This document shows, one piece after another, positions 7,797-17,852 of a DNA stretch of 64,000 nucleotides. The translations under genes and the position numbers were made by a program. Location of the stretch: positions 193,501-257,500 of the forward strand of contig NZ_PVEP01000004.1 of the NCBI RefSeq assembly GCF_002973535.1. Reading direction: 5' to 3'. Numbering within the stretch: position 1 is the stretch's first letter; every line of letters starts with the position of its first letter. Source of the stretch: Albidovulum denitrificans. Lineage in GTDB: Bacteria; Pseudomonadota; Alphaproteobacteria; Rhodobacterales; Rhodobacteraceae. The notes below the pieces were generated by a model. The model searched no databases. It saw only the letters and a list, made by a program, of their open reading frames with translations, and was not told the DNA's origin.

Positions 7797-9152
7797 ATGG
7801 ACACGAAATCGCAACTCGCTCAGCTGGGGTTATTCGAGGCGCGCGTACCGCGTTACACGAGTTATCCGACGGCCCCGCACTTCAACACCGCCGTCGGCCC
7901 GGACGAGTCGCGGTCGTGGCTGTCCCATATTCCGCAGGGCGGCGAGATTTCCCTTTATATTCATGTGCCTTTCTGTCGCAGGCTGTGCTGGTTCTGCGCC
8001 TGCCGGACACAGGGAACGACGTCGGATGACCCGGTCGTGGCCTATGTCGATACGCTGCTGGCAGAGCTGGAACTGCTGCGCGCCAGCCTGCCGGGGGGCG
8101 TCACCTTGTCGCGGCTGCACTGGGGCGGGGGAACGCCGACATTGCTGCCTCCGGCCTCGATCCGGCGCCTTTCCGCTGCAATTTTCGACGTTGTGCCGAT
8201 GGCGGAGAACGGCGAATTCTCGGTCGAGATCGACCCGAACGAGATCGACGAATCGCGTCTGGCGGCGCTGGCCGAGGCGGGAATGAACCGCGCTTCGATC
8301 GGGGTCCAGGACTTCGATCCGCTGATCCAGAAGACCATCGGCCGCGATCAGAGTTTCGAGATCACGCAAGCGGCGGCCGATGCGTTGCGCGCGCATGGCA
8401 TCCGGTCGCTGAACGCCGACATCCTTTACGGCCTGCCGCACCAGACGCCGGAGCGTATCGCGGTTTCGATCCAGAAGCTTCTGTCGCTGAACCCCGACCG
8501 GATCGCGCTTTACGGCTATGCGCATGTGCCGTGGATGGCGCGGCGTCAGGTGATGATCCCGTCCGACGCCCTGCCGCGCCCGGAAGAGCGGCTGAACCTG
8601 TTCGAGACGGCCCGCGACCTTCTGGTCTGGGACGGGTATGACGAGATCGGGATCGACCATTTCGCCCGCCCCGATGACGGGCTGGCCGTCGCGCTGAAGG
8701 CCGGGCGGCTGCGGCGGAATTTTCAGGGCTATACTGATGATCTTGCAACCGCTCTGGTCGGGCTTGGCGCCTCGGCCATCTCCCGTTTTCCAGAGGGTTA
8801 TGCACAAAACGCCTCTGGCACCTCGGCCTATGTGAAGGCGGTGCGCGAGGGTCGTTTCGCTACTTCTCGCGGCCATGTCTTCGCGGGTGAGGATCTGGCC
8901 CGCGCCCGCATGATCGAGGCGCTGATGTGCGATTTCCGCATCGACGCGGATGAGATCGTGCGCGATTACGGCCTGCCCCGCGCCAAGCTGGACGAATATT
9001 TTTCTAGCGTTTCCAAAGAGTTCGGGAAGATGGTCAGGGTGGACGCCGATGGGCTGTCGATCCCGGTCGAAGCGCGCCCGCTGACCCGGATGATCGCGCG
9101 CTGTTTCGACAGCTACGAACTGGCCAAGGCCGGGCATAGCCACGCCGTCTGA
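7797..9152 (+). CDS. hemN: Oxygen-independent coproporphyrinogen III oxidase (radical SAM)
   Basis: A 451-residue HemN, also called HemZ in Rhodobacter. It carries the radical-SAM motif C60-x3-C64-x2-C67 followed by C69 (HVPFCRRLCWFCAC) and GGGTPT for SAM binding. The N-terminal RYTSYPTAPHF is typical of HemN proper rather than HemW. It converts coproporphyrinogen III to protoporphyrinogen IX without oxygen in heme and bacteriochlorophyll synthesis. The start at 7797 (MDTKSQL) is chosen over 7767 because the longer form would run into the promoter region. The stop codon lies inside a small perfect hairpin (CTGACG-GGGG-CGTCAG, 9149-9164) that lacks a T-run. Confidence 0.96.
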   Translation: MDTKSQLAQLGLFEARVPRYTSYPTAPHFNTAVGPDESRSWLSHIPQGGEISLYIHVPFCRRLCWFCACRTQGTTSDDPVVAYVDTLLAELELLRASLPGGVTLSRLHWGGGTPTLLPPASIRRLSAAIFDVVPMAENGEFSVEIDPNEIDESRLAALAEAGMNRASIGVQDFDPLIQKTIGRDQSFEITQAAADALRAHGIRSLNADILYGLPHQTPERIAVSIQKLLSLNPDRIALYGYAHVPWMARRQVMIPSDALPRPEERLNLFETARDLLVWDGYDEIGIDHFARPDDGLAVALKAGRLRRNFQGYTDDLATALVGLGASAISRFPEGYAQNASGTSAYVKAVREGRFATSRGHVFAGEDLARARMIEALMCDFRIDADEIVRDYGLPRAKLDEYFSSVSKEFGKMVRVDADGLSIPVEARPLTRMIARCFDSYELAKAGHSHAV

Positions 9153-9245
9153 CGGGGGCGTCAGTCGATTCGCTTGCCCCTGCGTCATGCGGGTGCGTCG
9201 GGTTATCCACAGGCGCTTTGAGGGCTGTCCGGCGGGCCGGGGCAG

Positions 9246-10463
9246 TCAGGCGCCTTGCCCGCTTTCGACGAAATCCACCAGCCGGGGAAGGCAGTTCGAC
9301 CGCAGGTCATAGCGCGTGACGACCGTTTCGCGCGCCGCCTTGCGCAGGGGGGCGGCAGCCTCGGGATCGCAGAGCGCATCGGTCAGCGCCGTGGACCAGC
9401 CCGCGACGTCGAAGAAATCCACCAGTCGGCCGTTTTCGCCGTCGCGGATCACTTCTTCGACCGGCGGGGTGCGGGAACCGATGACCATCGCCCCCATGCT
9501 CATCGCTTCCAAGAGCGACCAGGACAGGACGAAGGGATAGGTCAGGTAGGCGTGGACCCGGCTGATCTGCATCAGCGCGATGAATTGCGGGTAGGGGACT
9601 TGGCCGGTGAAATGCACCCGCGACAGGTCCAGCCCGTCCGCCACCTCATCCAGGAAGGTCTGCTTCCAGCTTTTGTCGCCCTTGGGGCGCGCGCCGTAGC
9701 TTTGCCCGTCGCCGCCGATGATCACGACATGGGCCTTGGGGCGGGCGCGGAGGACGGCGGGAAGCGCGCGCATGAAGATGTGGAACCCGCGATAGGGTTC
9801 AAGGTTGCGGCTGACATAGGTCAGCACCTCATCGCCATGGGACAGCCGCGTTCCATCGGCAAGCTGCACCTTCGCTCCGGGGTTGGGGATCAGCCGTAAC
9901 GTGTCTATTCCGTCATGAATCACGCTGATTTTCGGCCGCCATTCCGCCGGGAAGGTAGAGGCCTGCCATTCGGTCGGCGACAGCGCCGCGTCGGCATCGG
10001 CGATCGCTTGGAGCACATGCGCCTTGCGGGCGGTGACGGCGATCTTCGGCATCAGGCCCGGCTGGGTGAATTCGGGGTCGAACCCGGTGTCGCGGCCGGT
10101 CGCGGCATAGAAGAACTCGGCATAGGTCAGGTGGCGGGCGTTCGGCCAGACATCGCGCAGGAACAGCGTCTCGCCCCAGCCGCCATGGCCGAAGACCACG
10201 TCAGGGACAAAACCCGTTTTGGCCGTGATCTGGTCCGCCGCCCGCGCCGCGATCAGGCCGCGGCCCGACATTTCGGCATAGACGCGGCCCGCGCCTTCGA
10301 CGGTGGTTTCGGGCGGGTTGCGGTAGCGAAAGACGGGGACCGGGGACTTGCGGGCGTTGCGTTCGGCGGTCAGGGCGCGCACCTCATGCCCGCGCGCGGC
10401 CAGCGCCGGGGCGAGGTGCGGGAACTGGCCGGGAAAGTTCTGGTGGACGAAAAGGATCTTCAT
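9246..10463 (-). CDS. Family-4-type glycosyltransferase
   Basis: A 405-residue GT-B fold protein. The N-terminal [28 protein letters not shown] is the donor/acceptor-domain opening, and the C-terminal domain has the EAMSMGAMVIGSRTPPVEEVI stretch, with the E-x7-E-like donor-binding signature of retaining glycosyltransferases. The substrate is unknown. The start overlaps the stop of the upstream yejF-like gene by 4 bp (ATGA), so it is translated as the last gene of the yej operon. A sugar transferase coupled to a peptide importer is unusual. No membrane segment is seen. Confidence 0.85.
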   Translation of the reverse strand: MKILFVHQNFPGQFPHLAPALAARGHEVRALTAERNARKSPVPVFRYRNPPETTVEGAGRVYAEMSGRGLIAARAADQITAKTGFVPDVVFGHGGWGETLFLRDVWPNARHLTYAEFFYAATGRDTGFDPEFTQPGLMPKIAVTARKAHVLQAIADADAALSPTEWQASTFPAEWRPKISVIHDGIDTLRLIPNPGAKVQLADGTRLSHGDEVLTYVSRNLEPYRGFHIFMRALPAVLRARPKAHVVIIGGDGQSYGARPKGDKSWKQTFLDEVADGLDLSRVHFTGQVPYPQFIALMQISRVHAYLTYPFVLSWSLLEAMSMGAMVIGSRTPPVEEVIRDGENGRLVDFFDVAGWSTALTDALCDPEAAAPLRKAARETVVTRYDLRSNCLPRLVDFVESGQGA

Positions 10464-12061
10464 TCCGCCGCCAGTTCGTCAAGGAAGGCGGCCGCCATCA
10501 GTTCGCGCGTGTAATCGGTTTGCGGCGTGGCGAAGACATCGTGGGCGGAACCGGATTCGACCACATCGCCGCGCCGCATCACGATCAGCTTGTGCGACAT
10601 GGCGCGGACGACGCGCAGGTCGTGGCTGATGAACAGGTAGGCAAGGCCGTAGCGGTCCTGCAAGCGGCGCAGCAGGTCGACGATCTGCACCTGCACCGTC
10701 ATGTCCAGTGCCGAGGTCGGTTCGTCCAGCACGACAAGCTTTGGGCGCAGGATCATGGCGCGGGCGATGGCGATCCGCTGACGCTGTCCGCCAGAGAACT
10801 CATGCGGGTAGCGTTCCATCATCGCGGGGTCGAGGCCGACCTCGGTCATGATCTCGGCCACCAGCGTGCGTTCGTCGCGTCCGTCTTCGGTGCCGTGGAC
10901 CCACAGCCCTTCGGCGATGATCTGTGCGGCGGTCATGCGCGGGCTGAGGCTTCCGTAGGGGTCCTGGAACACGATCTGCATGTCGCGGCGCAGGCCGCGC
11001 AATTGCCGGGTGGACCAGCCGGAGATGTCATCGCCCTGAAAGACGATCCGCCCTTCGGACGCGATCAGCCGCATGATCGCCAGCGCCAGCGTGGTCTTGC
11101 CCGACCCGCTTTCGCCGACGATCCCCAGCGTCTCCCCCGCCCTGACCGACAGGGTCGCGTCGTTGACGGCGTGGATATGGCCCACGGTCTTGCGCAGCAG
11201 CCCACGCTGGATCGGGAACCAGACGCGCAGCGCCTCGGTCCGCACCATCTCGGCGGCGGCTTCGGGGACCGGGTCGGGGCGGCCCGTCGGTTCGGCGGCG
11301 AGGAGTTTTTGGGTATAGGGGTGCTGCGGATCGGCGAAGATCGTCTCTACCGGCCCCTGTTCGACGATCTCGCCGCCCTGCATCACGCAGACCCGATCCG
11401 CGATCCGCCGCACGATGTTGAGGTCGTGGGAGATGAACAGAAGGCTTAGCCCCTCACGCGCCTTCAGCTCGGCCAGCAGGGCAAGGATCTGGGCCTGAAT
11501 GGTGACGTCAAGCGCGGTGGTCGGCTCGTCGGCGATCAGAAGCTCTGGCCCGTTGGCAAGGGCCATGGCGATCATCACGCGCTGGCGCTGGCCGCCGGAC
11601 AGCTGGTGGGGGTAGGATGGCAGCCGCTCCTCGGGCCGGTCGATGCCGACCTTGTCCAGAAGCTCCACCACCTTTGCCCGCGCGTCCGTGCCGCACAGGC
11701 CCTGATGCAGCTCGATACTTTCCGTCAGCTGCTTTTCGATCGTGTGGAGCGGGTTCAGCGATGTCATCGGCTCCTGAAAGATGAAGCTGATGTCATTGCC
11801 GCGCACCTCGCGCAGCACCTTCTCGGTGGCGCCGATCATTTCCTGTCCGTCATAGCGGATCGACCCGGTCAGTTCCGCATTGTCGCCCAGAAGGCCGACG
11901 GTAGAGAGCGCGGTTACCGACTTCCCCGACCCGCTTTCGCCGACCAGGGCCACGGTTTCGCCCTTCTCAACGTCAAAGCTGACGCCGCGCACGGCGTGGA
12001 TCAGCTTGCCGTCCTGGCGGAAGTCGACCGACAGATCGCGAACCTCAAGCACCGCCGTCAT
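10460..12061 (-). CDS. yejF: Peptide ABC transporter ATPase with two nucleotide-binding domains (YejF type)
   Basis: A 533-residue fusion of two ABC ATPase domains. Walker A GESGSGKS occurs at about 38-45 and again near 313-320, and the signatures QLSGGQRQR and EFSGGQRQR are each followed by a Walker B ([22 protein letters not shown]). This is the YejF/DppDF-fused layout powering import of oligopeptides. It overlaps yejE upstream (ATGA, 12058-12061) and the glycosyltransferase downstream. Confidence 0.93.
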   Translation of the reverse strand: MTAVLEVRDLSVDFRQDGKLIHAVRGVSFDVEKGETVALVGESGSGKSVTALSTVGLLGDNAELTGSIRYDGQEMIGATEKVLREVRGNDISFIFQEPMTSLNPLHTIEKQLTESIELHQGLCGTDARAKVVELLDKVGIDRPEERLPSYPHQLSGGQRQRVMIAMALANGPELLIADEPTTALDVTIQAQILALLAELKAREGLSLLFISHDLNIVRRIADRVCVMQGGEIVEQGPVETIFADPQHPYTQKLLAAEPTGRPDPVPEAAAEMVRTEALRVWFPIQRGLLRKTVGHIHAVNDATLSVRAGETLGIVGESGSGKTTLALAIMRLIASEGRIVFQGDDISGWSTRQLRGLRRDMQIVFQDPYGSLSPRMTAAQIIAEGLWVHGTEDGRDERTLVAEIMTEVGLDPAMMERYPHEFSGGQRQRIAIARAMILRPKLVVLDEPTSALDMTVQVQIVDLLRRLQDRYGLAYLFISHDLRVVRAMSHKLIVMRRGDVVESGSAHDVFATPQTDYTRELMAAAFLDELAAE

Positions 12062-13164
12062 TTGAAGGTCTTTCTGGGGTCGAAGGCATCGCGGACGCCT
12101 TCGAAGATGAAGACCAGAAGCGACAGCATGATGGCGTAGGTGAAGAAGGCGGAAAGACCCAGCCAGGGCGCCTGAAGGTTGTTCTTGCCCTGCAACGCCA
12201 GTTCCCCCAGCGAGGGTAGCGAGGAGGGCAGGCCAAAGCCGAGGTAGTCGAGACCCGCAAGGCTGCTGATCGCGCCGGTGACGATGAAGGGCAGGAAGGT
12301 CAGCGTCGCCACCATGGCGTTCGGCAGGACGTGGCGGACGATGATGGTGCGGTCACGCACGCCCAGCGCGCGGGCGGCGCGGACATATTCGAAGTTCCGC
12401 GCGCGCAGGAATTCGGCCCGCACCACGCCGACCAGCGCGGGCCAGCTGAAAAGGATCATCACGAAGACCAGAAGCCAGAAGCTTCGCCCGAGGATCGCGA
12501 AGAGGATGATGATGACATAAAGCTCGGGCGTCGATCCCCAGATCTCAAGGATACGCTGGAAGATCAGGTCGGTGCGGCCGCCGAAATAGCCCTGCACGGC
12601 GCCCGCCGCGATACCGATCACGCTGGCGACGGAAGAGACGAGCAGCGCGAAAAGGACGGAAAGGCGAAAGCCGTAGATGACCCGCGCCAGCACGTCGCGG
12701 GACGTGTCGTCGGTGCCAAGCCAGTGCTTTCCGTCCGGCGCCGAGGGGGCGATGCCGACATTGTTGATGGTGGTGTAGCTGTAGGGAATGGGTGGCCAGA
12801 CGATCCAGCCCTTTTCAGCCGTCTCACCGTCCACCGCCCCGGTGGTCGCGGCTTGCGCGGCGACGCCTTCGGGATCGTCCCAGCAGGCTTCCATCCCGCC
12901 GGTCTTGATCAGGCACTGGATCGCGGGGTCGGAATAGACCGCCTCGGTCTGGAAATCGCCGCCGAATGCGGTCTCGGGGTAGAATTTCAGGACCGGGACG
13001 TAAAGATCGCCGCGATAGCTGACGAGGATCGGTTTGTCATTGGCCACGAACTCCGCAAAGAGCGAGATCACGAAGAGGATGCCGAAGATCCACAGCGACC
13101 AGAAGGCGCGGCCATTGGCGCGGAAGTTGCGCCAGCGGCGCCGGTTAAGGGGGGAAAGCGCCAT
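12058..13164 (-). CDS. yejE: Peptide ABC transporter permease (YejE type)
   Basis: A 368-residue inner-membrane permease. The N-terminus (SPLNRRRWRNFRANGRAFWSLWIFGILFVISL) enters the first membrane helix, a large periplasmic loop follows (about 40-150), and the BPD_transp_1 domain has the EAA loop near ARALGVRDRTIIVRHVLPNA. The longer-than-DppC loop is typical of YejE. It overlaps yejB by 1 bp and yejF by 4 bp. Confidence 0.93.
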   Translation of the reverse strand: MALSPLNRRRWRNFRANGRAFWSLWIFGILFVISLFAEFVANDKPILVSYRGDLYVPVLKFYPETAFGGDFQTEAVYSDPAIQCLIKTGGMEACWDDPEGVAAQAATTGAVDGETAEKGWIVWPPIPYSYTTINNVGIAPSAPDGKHWLGTDDTSRDVLARVIYGFRLSVLFALLVSSVASVIGIAAGAVQGYFGGRTDLIFQRILEIWGSTPELYVIIILFAILGRSFWLLVFVMILFSWPALVGVVRAEFLRARNFEYVRAARALGVRDRTIIVRHVLPNAMVATLTFLPFIVTGAISSLAGLDYLGFGLPSSLPSLGELALQGKNNLQAPWLGLSAFFTYAIMLSLLVFIFEGVRDAFDPRKTFK

Positions 13165-14261
13165 CAGCCGCCCCGGCTTTCGAAGTCGATCCGCGGATCG
13201 ACCAGCACATAGGTCAGGTCGGACAGGAGCCGGATCACAAGGCCGAGAAGGCCGAAGACGTAGAGCGTGCCGAAGACGATGGGATAATCCCGCGCCACCG
13301 CCGCCTCATACCCCAGCCGCCCAAGGCCATCGAGCGAGAAGATGGTCTCGATCAGCACGTTTCCGGTGAACAGGACCGACAGGAACAGCCCCGGAAAGCC
13401 CGCGATCACGATCAGCATCGCGTTGCGGAAGACGTGCCCGTAAAGCACCCTGCGCTCGGTCAGGCCCTTGGCCTTGGCGGTCAGGACATATTGCTTGCCG
13501 ATCTCGTCCAGAAAGCTGTTCTTGGTCAGCAGCGTCAGCGTGGCGAAGCTTGAGATCGTCATCGCCACCACGGGCAGGGTGATATGCCAGAAATAATCCG
13601 CGATCTTGCCGATCAGGGACAGGCTGTCCCAATTATCGGATGTCAGGCCGCGCAGCGGAAATATGCGCCAGTAGCTGCCACCTGCGAAGAGCACGATCAG
13701 AAGGACGGCGAAGAGAAAGCCGGGGATGGCATAGCCGACGATGATCGTGCCGCTGGTCCAGGTGTCGAAGCGCGATCCATTCCGTACCGCCTTGCGGATG
13801 CCAAGGGGGATGGAGATCAGGTAGGCCAGAAGCGTCGACCAGAGACCGAGAGAGATGGAGACTGGCAGCTTGTCGATGATCAGGCTGACGACTGAGGTTG
13901 AGCGGAAATAGCTGTCCCCGAAATCGAAGCGCAGATAGTCGCCGATCATCTTGGCGAAGCGTTCCGCCGGCGGCTTGTCAAAGCCGAACTGCTTTTCCAG
14001 ATCGGCGATGAATTCGGGCGGCAATCCGCGCGCGCCCATGTACTTTTCGCCTGCGCCACTACCCACCTGCATGTCCGAAGGGCTGCTGTCGCCGCTGCTG
14101 CCCGAGATACCCTTGAACACATCGCCCTGGCCTTCCATCCGGGCGATGATCTGTTCGATCGGCCCGCCGGGGACGAATTGCGTCAGCGAGAAGTTGATAA
14201 GCATGATGCCGAACAGGGTCGGAATCATCAAAAGCAGCCGTCTCAGGATATAGGCGCCCAT
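13164..14261 (-). CDS. yejB: Peptide ABC transporter permease (YejB type)
   Basis: A 365-residue permease. The opening [23 protein letters not shown] is the standard DppB/YejB first helix, followed by an extended periplasmic loop (about 40-110, with a serine/glycine-rich stretch [13 protein letters not shown]). The EAA loop is [21 protein letters not shown]. It pairs with YejE to form the channel. yejA ends 33 bp upstream on the same strand. Confidence 0.94.
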   Translation of the reverse strand: MGAYILRRLLLMIPTLFGIMLINFSLTQFVPGGPIEQIIARMEGQGDVFKGISGSSGDSSPSDMQVGSGAGEKYMGARGLPPEFIADLEKQFGFDKPPAERFAKMIGDYLRFDFGDSYFRSTSVVSLIIDKLPVSISLGLWSTLLAYLISIPLGIRKAVRNGSRFDTWTSGTIIVGYAIPGFLFAVLLIVLFAGGSYWRIFPLRGLTSDNWDSLSLIGKIADYFWHITLPVVAMTISSFATLTLLTKNSFLDEIGKQYVLTAKAKGLTERRVLYGHVFRNAMLIVIAGFPGLFLSVLFTGNVLIETIFSLDGLGRLGYEAAVARDYPIVFGTLYVFGLLGLVIRLLSDLTYVLVDPRIDFESRGG

Positions 14262-14294
14262 GGGCCGTCCGCTCTTTCCCCTTGCCGCGCGGGC

Positions 14295-16205
14295 CTAGTT
14301 ATAGGCGCCCGCAGCCTTCAGTTCGGCAGCCTTATCGGCGTCGTACCACCAGAAATCAAGCTGGCCGACCTGCAAGGGCGGCAGCGTGTCCGGGTGGCGG
14401 TAGAAATCGTAATAGGCGACCCAGTTGTCCGGGTTGTACCACAGCGGAATATCGAACGCCTTGGCCCGCAGCGCGCGGTCGAGCGCGTGGACCGAGGTCG
14501 TCAGATCCTGAACCGTCTTGGCGGCGATCACATCGCCGATCAGCGCATCCACCGCCGGGTCACGCAGCCGCATCAGGTTGCGGGAGCTGTCATCGGCGGT
14601 TTTGGAGCCGAACCACTGCTCCAGCCCGATGGAGGGTTCGAAATTCATGTCGAAGGCCTGATTGGCCAGGTCGAAGTCGCCCTTGCGGCGGCGTTCGACA
14701 TATTGCGCGGTATCGACCCGTTCCAGTTTCGCCTGCACCCCGATCAGTTTCAGGTTCTCGATGAACGGATTGACGACCTTGTCGTAGAAAGGGTTGTACT
14801 GGATGATCGTCAGGCTCAGCACCTCGCCCTTGTCGTTGCGGCGGATGCCGTCGGACCCGGTCTTCCACCCGGCCTCTTCCAGAAGGGCCGCCGCGGCGCG
14901 GGCGTTTTTCCGTTCGGGGCGGTTGGTGGCGGCGGCGTTTTCGGGCGGGGCGGCCGCGTCGTCGGTCAGGATCGCGGCGTCGAGAAGGCCCTTGTCCACC
15001 AGCGGTTTCAGTAGGGCCACCTCACCCTCGGTCGGGGTGCCGGTCGCGGCAAGGTCGGTGTTCGGCCAGAACGACACGGGGCGGCTGTAAAGCCCGTGGA
15101 ACAGGGTCTGGTTGCTCCAGGGGAAGTTGAACGCCATCCCGATGGCCTGACGTACCCGCGCGTCCTGCCAATGCGGCCGGTCGAGGTTGAAGACCCAGGA
15201 CAGGTGGGTGCCGACATTACCGTCGGGAATCGTCTCTATCCTGGCCCAACCCTTCCTGATCGCGTCGAAATTGTAGCCGGTAGACCAGTTCTCCGGGTCG
15301 GTTTCGGTGCGGAAGGTATAGTCGCCCGCCTTGAACCCCTCAAACGCGGCGTCGCTGTCGCCGTAATACTCCACCCGGATACGGTCAAAGTTGTTGCGGC
15401 CCCTGTTCAGCGGAATGTCATTGCCCCAGTAGTCAGGGTTGCGCTTGTAGACCACGCGGCGGTTGTAGTCGAAGCTGTCCAGCACATAGGCGCCGGTGGA
15501 CAGGAACGGCTCTTTCGTCGACTTGTCGAGCCGCGCGCCGGTCTTTTCGAACCAGGCTTTTGAGAAGACGGGGGTACCGCCCGCGACGCCGACCCGGTCG
15601 CGGAGCGAGGCTTCGGGCTTGAAGTAGAAGGTGATGCGGTGCGGGGTTTCGACCTCGACCCTGTCGATGAAGCCTTCGACGATGCGGCGGTATTCGCTGA
15701 TGCCCTGCGTCTGGAACAGGTTGAAGCTGAAGGCAACATCCTCGGCCGTCATCGGCGTGCCGTCGGAAAAGGTCACGTCGTCGCGCAGGTTGAAGGTCAC
15801 GAAGGACAGGTCGGCGGGATATTCCAGCGTGGTGCAAAGCAGGCAATAGGCGCCATAGGGGTCGTCGTAGGTGTTGGTCAACATGCTTTCGCTGCCGATG
15901 GTGTTCAGCGCGGCAGCGACGCCGTCGCGGGCATATTGGTTGAAGCTGTCAAAGCTGCCCTGCGACCAGAGAGAGATCTCGCCCCCTTTCGGCGCGTCGG
16001 GATTGACGTAGTCGAGATTGTCGAAATCGGCGGGGTATTTCAGCGCGCCAAAGTTGGAAAAGCCGTAAGAGACGGTCACATCCCCGGCCGCCTTCGCCCC
16101 CGGCAGCGTCGCGACGGTCAGCGCGACGATGGCGGCTGCGGCGAAAAACACCTGCCGCGACGGTCCCCTTTGCCCCATCGGGCGGCGGCAATCCTGCACC
16201 TGCAT
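14295..16205 (-). CDS. yejA: Periplasmic oligopeptide-binding protein (YejA type)
   Basis: An extracellular solute-binding protein of family 5, 636 residues from the chosen start. The signal peptide covers about residues 15-40 (QVFFAAAAIVALTVATLPGAKA), and the SBP_bac_5 core includes SQGSFDSFNQY, FNLRDDVTFSDGTPMTAEDV and QAIGMAFNF. Start 16205 is preferred over 16241 because a GGGAG ribosome site sits 5-7 bases before it. It is the first gene of yejA-yejB-yejE-yejF plus the glycosyltransferase, and its promoter must lie in 16206-16360. Confidence 0.92.
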   Translation of the reverse strand: MQVQDCRRPMGQRGPSRQVFFAAAAIVALTVATLPGAKAAGDVTVSYGFSNFGALKYPADFDNLDYVNPDAPKGGEISLWSQGSFDSFNQYARDGVAAALNTIGSESMLTNTYDDPYGAYCLLCTTLEYPADLSFVTFNLRDDVTFSDGTPMTAEDVAFSFNLFQTQGISEYRRIVEGFIDRVEVETPHRITFYFKPEASLRDRVGVAGGTPVFSKAWFEKTGARLDKSTKEPFLSTGAYVLDSFDYNRRVVYKRNPDYWGNDIPLNRGRNNFDRIRVEYYGDSDAAFEGFKAGDYTFRTETDPENWSTGYNFDAIRKGWARIETIPDGNVGTHLSWVFNLDRPHWQDARVRQAIGMAFNFPWSNQTLFHGLYSRPVSFWPNTDLAATGTPTEGEVALLKPLVDKGLLDAAILTDDAAAPPENAAATNRPERKNARAAAALLEEAGWKTGSDGIRRNDKGEVLSLTIIQYNPFYDKVVNPFIENLKLIGVQAKLERVDTAQYVERRRKGDFDLANQAFDMNFEPSIGLEQWFGSKTADDSSRNLMRLRDPAVDALIGDVIAAKTVQDLTTSVHALDRALRAKAFDIPLWYNPDNWVAYYDFYRHPDTLPPLQVGQLDFWWYDADKAAELKAAGAYN

Positions 16206-16310
16206 AGATACTCCCTTCGCGGGTCCGACCCTGGCCCGCACTGCTTTGCCGAAGCTAGAACGGCAGGCGCGCCGGATTCAAGTTGCGAATGCGTGAGGGG
16301 GGCGTCATGC

Positions 16311-16337
16311 AAAGGGCCGCCCCGCAGGACGGCCCCC
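16311..16337 (-). terminator. Terminator after the cytochrome c gene
   Basis: Read on the minus strand, GGGCCG (16335-16330) and CGGCCC (16319-16314) form a GC-rich 6-bp stem around a 10-base loop. A short TTTG follows. It lies 24 bp after the cytochrome c stop codon. Confidence 0.5.
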
Positions 16338-16360
16338 TAATCCTGCGATGGCAGGTCGGC

Positions 16361-16888
16361 TTAACCGCCCAGCGTCGCCAGATAGGCGATGATATTTGCG
16401 CGATCCTCGACCTTGGGGAGGCCCGCGAAGGACATCTTGGTCCCCGGCACGACGCCCTTGGGGTTGGCGAGGAAGGCTTCCAGCACTTCCGGCGTCCAGT
16501 CGCCGCCATGGGCCACCATCGGGTCCGAATAGCCAAATCCGGCGACCGAGGCGACCGCGCGGTCGACGACGCCGTCAAGATGCGGGCCGGTGGCGTTGGT
16601 GCCGTCGATCTTGTGGCAGGCCTTGCACTTCGAAAAGACCTTTTCGCCCTTCGCCGCGTCGGCCGAGGCGTAGAGAGTGGCGAAGTCCGGCCCGGTATCG
16701 GCCTCGGCGGTGTCGCCGCTGTCGCCCGCGTCGCCGGTGTCGATCGTATAGGCCTGCGCGACCTCATCGCCGTGGCTGACGGTGCCGGTGTGGTAAAGGC
16801 CTTCCGCCGCCCACTTCCCCAGCAGGAAGATGAGGAAAGCCCCGCACAGCGCGCCGCCGGCCTTGGTTATCGTCATCGTGTCGAACAT
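16361..16888 (-). CDS. Membrane-anchored class I cytochrome c
   Basis: A 175-residue protein with an uncleaved N-terminal membrane helix (about 10-28, [18 protein letters not shown]), a flexible Asp/Gly/Ala-rich tether (about 48-68) and a class I cytochrome c domain. The heme site is CKACH at 88-92, and the distal Met lies in GTKMSFAGL near 150. This tethered layout matches cytochrome c552/CycM and cytochrome cy, which shuttle electrons from bc1 to terminal oxidases or the reaction centre in Rhodobacter and Paracoccus. I start at 16888 (GAGG site 8 bases upstream) rather than 16909. Confidence 0.9.
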   Translation of the reverse strand: MFDTMTITKAGGALCGAFLIFLLGKWAAEGLYHTGTVSHGDEVAQAYTIDTGDAGDSGDTAEADTGPDFATLYASADAAKGEKVFSKCKACHKIDGTNATGPHLDGVVDRAVASVAGFGYSDPMVAHGGDWTPEVLEAFLANPKGVVPGTKMSFAGLPKVEDRANIIAYLATLGG

Positions 16889-17012
16889 GTCGCGCCTCGT
16901 CCCTGACAATTTGGCTTGCGGCGTATCTATCCGCTTCCCCCGCCGGGTTTCAAGGTATAGTTAGCGCGGCGGATTGCCCAATATCGGGCCTGTCGCCAAG
17001 GAGCCACCCCCC

Positions 17013-17846
17013 ATGACCGGCCGTATCGCCTTTCAGGGAGAGCCGGGTGCCTATTCGCACCAGGCTTGCATCGACGCCCGCCCGGACCTTGAACCCCTGC
17101 CCTGCCGCACGTTCGAGGACGTGATCGAGGCGACCCGTTCGGGCGCGGCAGAGCTTGCCATGCTACCGGTCGAGAACTCCACCTACGGCCGGGTTGCCGA
17201 CATTCACCGGCTGCTTCCCGAAAGCGGGCTGCATATCGTGGATGAGGCCTTCGTGCGCGTCCATATCAGCCTGATGGCCAATCGCGGCGTGTCGATCGAC
17301 CAGATCAAGACGGTGCGCGCGCATCTCGTCCTGTTGCCGCAATGCGCCGATTTCCTGCGCAAGCATGGCATCCGGGGCCTTGCCGCCGCCGACAGCGCCG
17401 GGGCCGCCGCCGATCTTGCGGCCTCGGGCGGGCGGGACGAGGGGGCGCTGGCCTCAGACCTCGCGGCCGAGATCCACGGCCTCGACATCCTCGCCCGGCA
17501 TATCGAGGATCACGCCCATAACACCACCCGCTTCCTTGTGATGGCGCGGCAGCCGGACCTTGCCCGGCGCGGGACGTCGGGCATGATGACCACCTTCGTC
17601 TTCGAGGTGCGCAACATCCCCGCCGCGCTTTACAAGGCGATGGGCGGGTTCGCGACCAATGGCGTCAACATGACCAAGCTGGAAAGCTATATGGTCGACG
17701 GGTCCTTCACCGCGACGCAGTTTTACGCGGATATCGAAGGCCATCCCGACGATCAGAACGTCCGCCTGGCGCTTGAGGAACTGGCGTATTTCACCTCCTC
17801 GCTGACGATCCTTGGCGTCTATCCGGCCGATCCCAGCCGTCACTGA
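17013..17846 (+). CDS. pheA: Prephenate dehydratase
   Basis: A 277-residue monofunctional prephenate dehydratase, making phenylpyruvate in phenylalanine synthesis. The PDT domain opens with IAFQGEPGAYSHQA and contains the NTTRFLVMAR catalytic Thr-Arg-Phe motif (about 168-177). The C-terminal ACT domain (FVFEVRNIPAALYKAMGGFA and LESYM, the ESRP-like effector site) gives phenylalanine feedback. No chorismate mutase domain is fused. Start 17013 has an AAGGAG site 9 bases upstream; the frame is open to 16974 but that ATG lacks a site. Confidence 0.95.
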   Translation: MTGRIAFQGEPGAYSHQACIDARPDLEPLPCRTFEDVIEATRSGAAELAMLPVENSTYGRVADIHRLLPESGLHIVDEAFVRVHISLMANRGVSIDQIKTVRAHLVLLPQCADFLRKHGIRGLAAADSAGAAADLAASGGRDEGALASDLAAEIHGLDILARHIEDHAHNTTRFLVMARQPDLARRGTSGMMTTFVFEVRNIPAALYKAMGGFATNGVNMTKLESYMVDGSFTATQFYADIEGHPDDQNVRLALEELAYFTSSLTILGVYPADPSRH

Positions 17847-17852
17847 TGCGGC

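Noticed and set aside
8798-9211. Two perfect DnaA boxes (TTATGCACA at 8798 and TTATCCACA at 9203)
   Set aside because: Only two, 400 bp apart, one inside hemN. There is no AT-rich unwinding region and no origin-linked gene order, so chance is the simplest explanation.
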